This document shows positions 61,571-64,000 of a stretch of 64,000 nt of DNA, one piece after another. The first letter of the stretch is position 1. Every line of letters begins with the position of its first letter. The translations under genes were made by a program, and so were the position numbers. Below the pieces are notes generated by a model. It was given only the letters and a program-made list of their open reading frames with translations, was not told the origin of the DNA and did no database searches. Source of the stretch: Brienomyrus brachyistius (lineage: Eukaryota; Chordata; Actinopteri; Osteoglossiformes; Mormyridae); the NCBI RefSeq assembly GCF_023856365.1, contig NW_026042424.1, forward strand, positions 186,001-250,000, read 5' to 3'.

Positions 61571-62510
61571 CCTGTTCACTGTCTTCTGATACAGTTTCTA
61601 TCTGCTGCTGATCTGCAATATTGTTCCTCCTTATTCACTGATGTGCAGTGTTGCATTGAGCCAGTGCATTATGCCCTGTGTGGCAGCTTCCTTTGGGAGG
61701 CTAATATCTGGCACATGAGCAATAATGTTACATGCAATAGGATTGTGTATAAGTTAAGGATTGTGTATAAGTTAATTTTAATATTCCTATAATATTCCTC
61801 TGTATGTAATATATTCTTATTTTTTGTTTCTATTATTACCCTATATTTATATATACATCCATTTATTTTACATTCATAATGATGTTGTTTGTTGTTTTGT
61901 GCCCCACTGCTCTTGTAACAAGCCTCAGTCTTGACTCTCCCTTTTAAGGTCTTGGCCTTAAATCACACTCGATATAGGTGGTGTCGTCCCCATCACCCTG
62001 ACCAGGATACATGCTGTAAGATTAATGGATGGTGTTTATCTGTGTGATGAAAAAGAATGTGAATAAAACAAAAATGTACCATTATAAATGGGAGCCCTAG
62101 GATGTGTGGTGGTTAGAGATGTGGACTGATGAGAATTTTGCTTTTCTAAAGTTCTGTTGTGAAAACTGTACATTCCGTTCCATGTACAGTAGTGATATGT
62201 AGCAATCATGTGCTCCAGTCAAATGTCCAGCTGCATGAATAATAATGGTGGCTTGTTTGGATAAAATAACTTAGGCTGAATACTTGAAAGCGTGACCTGG
62301 GTGAGGTAGAGAGGAAACAGGGTCTTACAAGAAGCAGATATTGTTCTGTCTGTGTGGTTTTTACTCTTTGCAAAGTGAGTCCAGCACAGTGCAGTCAGTG
62401 GGTCAGTCTTCCTGAGCTGCATCTAACCAGTGGAAACATCTGCAGCACTGCAGAGAAGCACTCAGCAGACAAACAAACCCAAACAGCTTACAGCTGTATG
62501 TCACTTTTGG
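61571..62510. other. Intergenic, nothing recognised
   Basis: AT-rich stretch downstream of the LINE fragment. No exon or named repeat. Confidence 0.45.
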
Positions 62511-62513
62511 ACA

Positions 62514-62680
62514 GAGGTGGACAAAGTACACAACTTCACTACTTGAGTTAAGTATAGATACTCCTCGTCAAATAATACTCAAAGTTTTTCAGTTAATTTT
62601 TTACTTCAGTTAAAGTACTGGAGTATTTGCATCTAAAAATACTTAAGTATTCAAAAGTACATTATGTTTTAAATGCAAGA
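62514..62680. repeat. Fish dispersed repeat ('agaggtggacaaagtacaca')
   Basis: 'agaggtggacaaagtacaca' followed by 'ttcactacttgagttaag' and 'aaagtactggagtatttgca' matches a common fish DNA-transposon-derived repeat. Non-coding. Confidence 0.6.
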
Positions 62681-62897
62681 CATTTTTCAGAACCTAATGA
62701 CTCCTGAACACCCCACTGAATACACTGACTGGCTTGTACATCTTGTAGAATAAAAAGCTTGTGGAATATGATACAATGACTATAGAAACACAACTGACAT
62801 AACAAAAGTACAGCCATTGTCATTTTCATCTTATTTAACACCCCCCACCCCACTCACACAAAAGAGCATGGTAGTGTTCTTACAGAGCCGTAGCAGT

Positions 62898-63010
62898 GTG
62901 TGTGTGTGCATGTGTGCATGTGTGTTTGTGTGTGTGTGTGTCTATGTGTGTGTGTGTTTGTGTGTCTGTGTATGTTTGTGTGTGTGTCTATGTGTGTGTA
63001 TGTTTGTGAG
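62898..63010. repeat. TG-rich microsatellite
   Basis: Interrupted (TG)n. The plus- and minus-strand frames across it are repeat translations. Confidence 0.85.
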
Positions 63011-63590
63011 CCAAGTAACAAGACAGGGAGCAAGAAACAAAACTCCTCTTTCTTAATTATCCACATCGTTATTAACGACACAGGTATATATACAGGTACA
63101 TATACAGGTACATGTATATACTCAAAAATACATCCAGAACACACAATTAAATGAAAAACGTAATTTAAGAACACTTGAAATTTTCATTCAGTTTCTTTCA
63201 TCTGTTTAATATAATCGATCAGTCCCTGTGCGTTTGCCCCAAACCATTCAGCATGGTACACAAGGGAGACAAGTAAGCATGTGTGACATCAAAGAACTGA
63301 TTGCAGCAACTCAGCCTTTCCACAACATTAAAGCCGCTTATTCCCCCCCATGCCATGAAGAAATAATCTCTGTGGCTCCCCTCTCCCCCTCCCTCAGCCC
63401 CCAGTCTGGCTTGAACATTTGCACTTCCAGTAAAAATGCGCCCCAAACACACTGACACCAAACTCAGCACCGGTACTCCGTAAAATCCCGTGATTCAGTC
63501 TCAGAAGCACTGGCTCCCCTGCCCTCCTCTGAACATTATTAAAGCTACACCCTGAACACTCTGTGTGACTGACATGAATGAGAAGCATCT
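63011..63590. other. 3' flank of the receptor gene, nothing else recognised
   Basis: Downstream (minus sense) of the receptor poly(A) signal at about 63590-63595. Short 'tatatacaggtacatatacagg' repeats lie near 63085-63120. Confidence 0.4.
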
Positions 63591-63919
63591 TTATTCATAA
63601 TCTCTGTAGCGGAGGTCAGAATACAGAGTGTCATTATTCCCGTCTTTCTTCTGTCTCCTGGGTTTTGGCTTCTTAAGGTTCAGGGCAGCGTAATTCAGTG
63701 TGTCCTCGTCATGGCACTGTGGAGACAAAGATGGCAGAATTGGATGGATCAAATCGGTTTGCTATTACCTATTTTCACAAATAGCACTTAAAATGCTGAT
63801 CCCAGGATGGAAATCAGTCTGAGGTTCATTTGTTTTACTGACGATTTGTAATTTGAAATATTTATTACATACTTGCTTGCGTGACCATTCCACTTTTGAT
63901 ATATCACTGTTCTTTTCAT
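63591..63919 (-). CDS. Immune-type inhibitory receptor, last two coding exons (partial gene)
   Basis: Minus strand. The penultimate exon is 63919-63873 (47 nt: acceptor AAACAG, donor GTATGT) and encodes EKNSDISKVEWSRKQ. The last coding exon, 63716-63591 (acceptor TTTGTCTCCACAG), encodes CHDEDTLNYAALNLKKPK through DTLYSDLRYRDYE, then TAA overlapping the poly(A) signal AATAAA. The exons join in phase 0. LNYAAL is a canonical ITIM, and TLYSDL is an ITSM-like second tyrosine motif 23 residues further on. A basic juxtamembrane stretch (KKPKPRRQKK) separates them. Such tails occur in fish Ig-superfamily receptors (CD22/Siglec-like, CD300-like, novel immune-type). They bind SH2 phosphatases when phosphorylated (family knowledge). 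Ig and membrane exons would lie beyond 64000, so the exact family cannot be named. Confidence 0.65.
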
Positions 63920-64000
63920 CTGTTTAAAATATATAACACATCAATATATTATTTAATTTCGCACGGTATCATACCGTGGTCAGATAACATTCCGAATTTT

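Noticed and set aside
62854..63174. His/Thr- and Cys/Val-rich frames
   Set aside because: Translations of the TG microsatellite.

Overview
The window looks like vertebrate, most likely ray-finned fish, nuclear DNA. The reasons are: several non-LTR retrotransposon fragments (CR1-like and L2/Rex1-like), a mariner/Tc element with ~285 bp inverted repeats, hAT-type miniature elements with 8 bp target duplications, interspersed repeats I recognise from fish genomes, long TG and TA microsatellites, and spliced genes with GT/AG introns. There is no bacterial or viral gene organisation, and most open reading frames are chance frames in repeats.

Layout. Bases 1-42647 are a tandem segmental duplication. 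One full unit is 6690-24000 (17,311 bp) and another is 24001-42647 (18,647 bp). Bases 1-6689 are the right part of a further unit that begins left of the window. Copies are nearly identical, but each has private single-base differences. Each unit carries, in order from the breakpoint: unrecognised DNA; a TATA/CCAAT/heat-shock-element promoter followed by a lysine-rich first exon; a TG/TA microsatellite; a ~220 bp hairpin-bearing satellite (about 13 monomers in the first unit, about 18 in the second, which accounts for nearly all the length difference); a defective mariner/Tc element sitting inside a satellite monomer; a GC-rich element with a proline-rich frame; a 245 bp local duplication; a broken exon; and a minus-strand gene of the chemerin (rarres2)-like cystatin-fold family with a shared frameshift in exon 1. 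It ends with a nested LINE and a TATA-to-AATAAA segment.

At 42648 the array stops abruptly. It is followed by a 46 bp minisatellite with higher-order structure (about 42.7-45.25 kb). A rearranged, diverged fragment of the same unit lies at 46.05-46.25 kb.

Bases 46-64 kb are ordinary repeat-rich intergenic DNA with readable insertion history: a hAT miniature element with perfect target duplications, a degenerate BED zinc finger, a LINE inserted into a retroviral-type gag remnant, a solo LTR inserted into another LINE, and further LINE fragments. At the right edge (63591-63919, minus strand) are the last two coding exons of an immune-type membrane receptor. Its cytoplasmic tail has an ITIM and a second tyrosine motif; the rest of the gene lies beyond the window.

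I found no convincing new enzymatic or defence system. The most unusual content is the young tandem array carrying an immune-related pseudogene, its hairpin satellite, and the promoter plus lysine-rich exon that was amplified with it.
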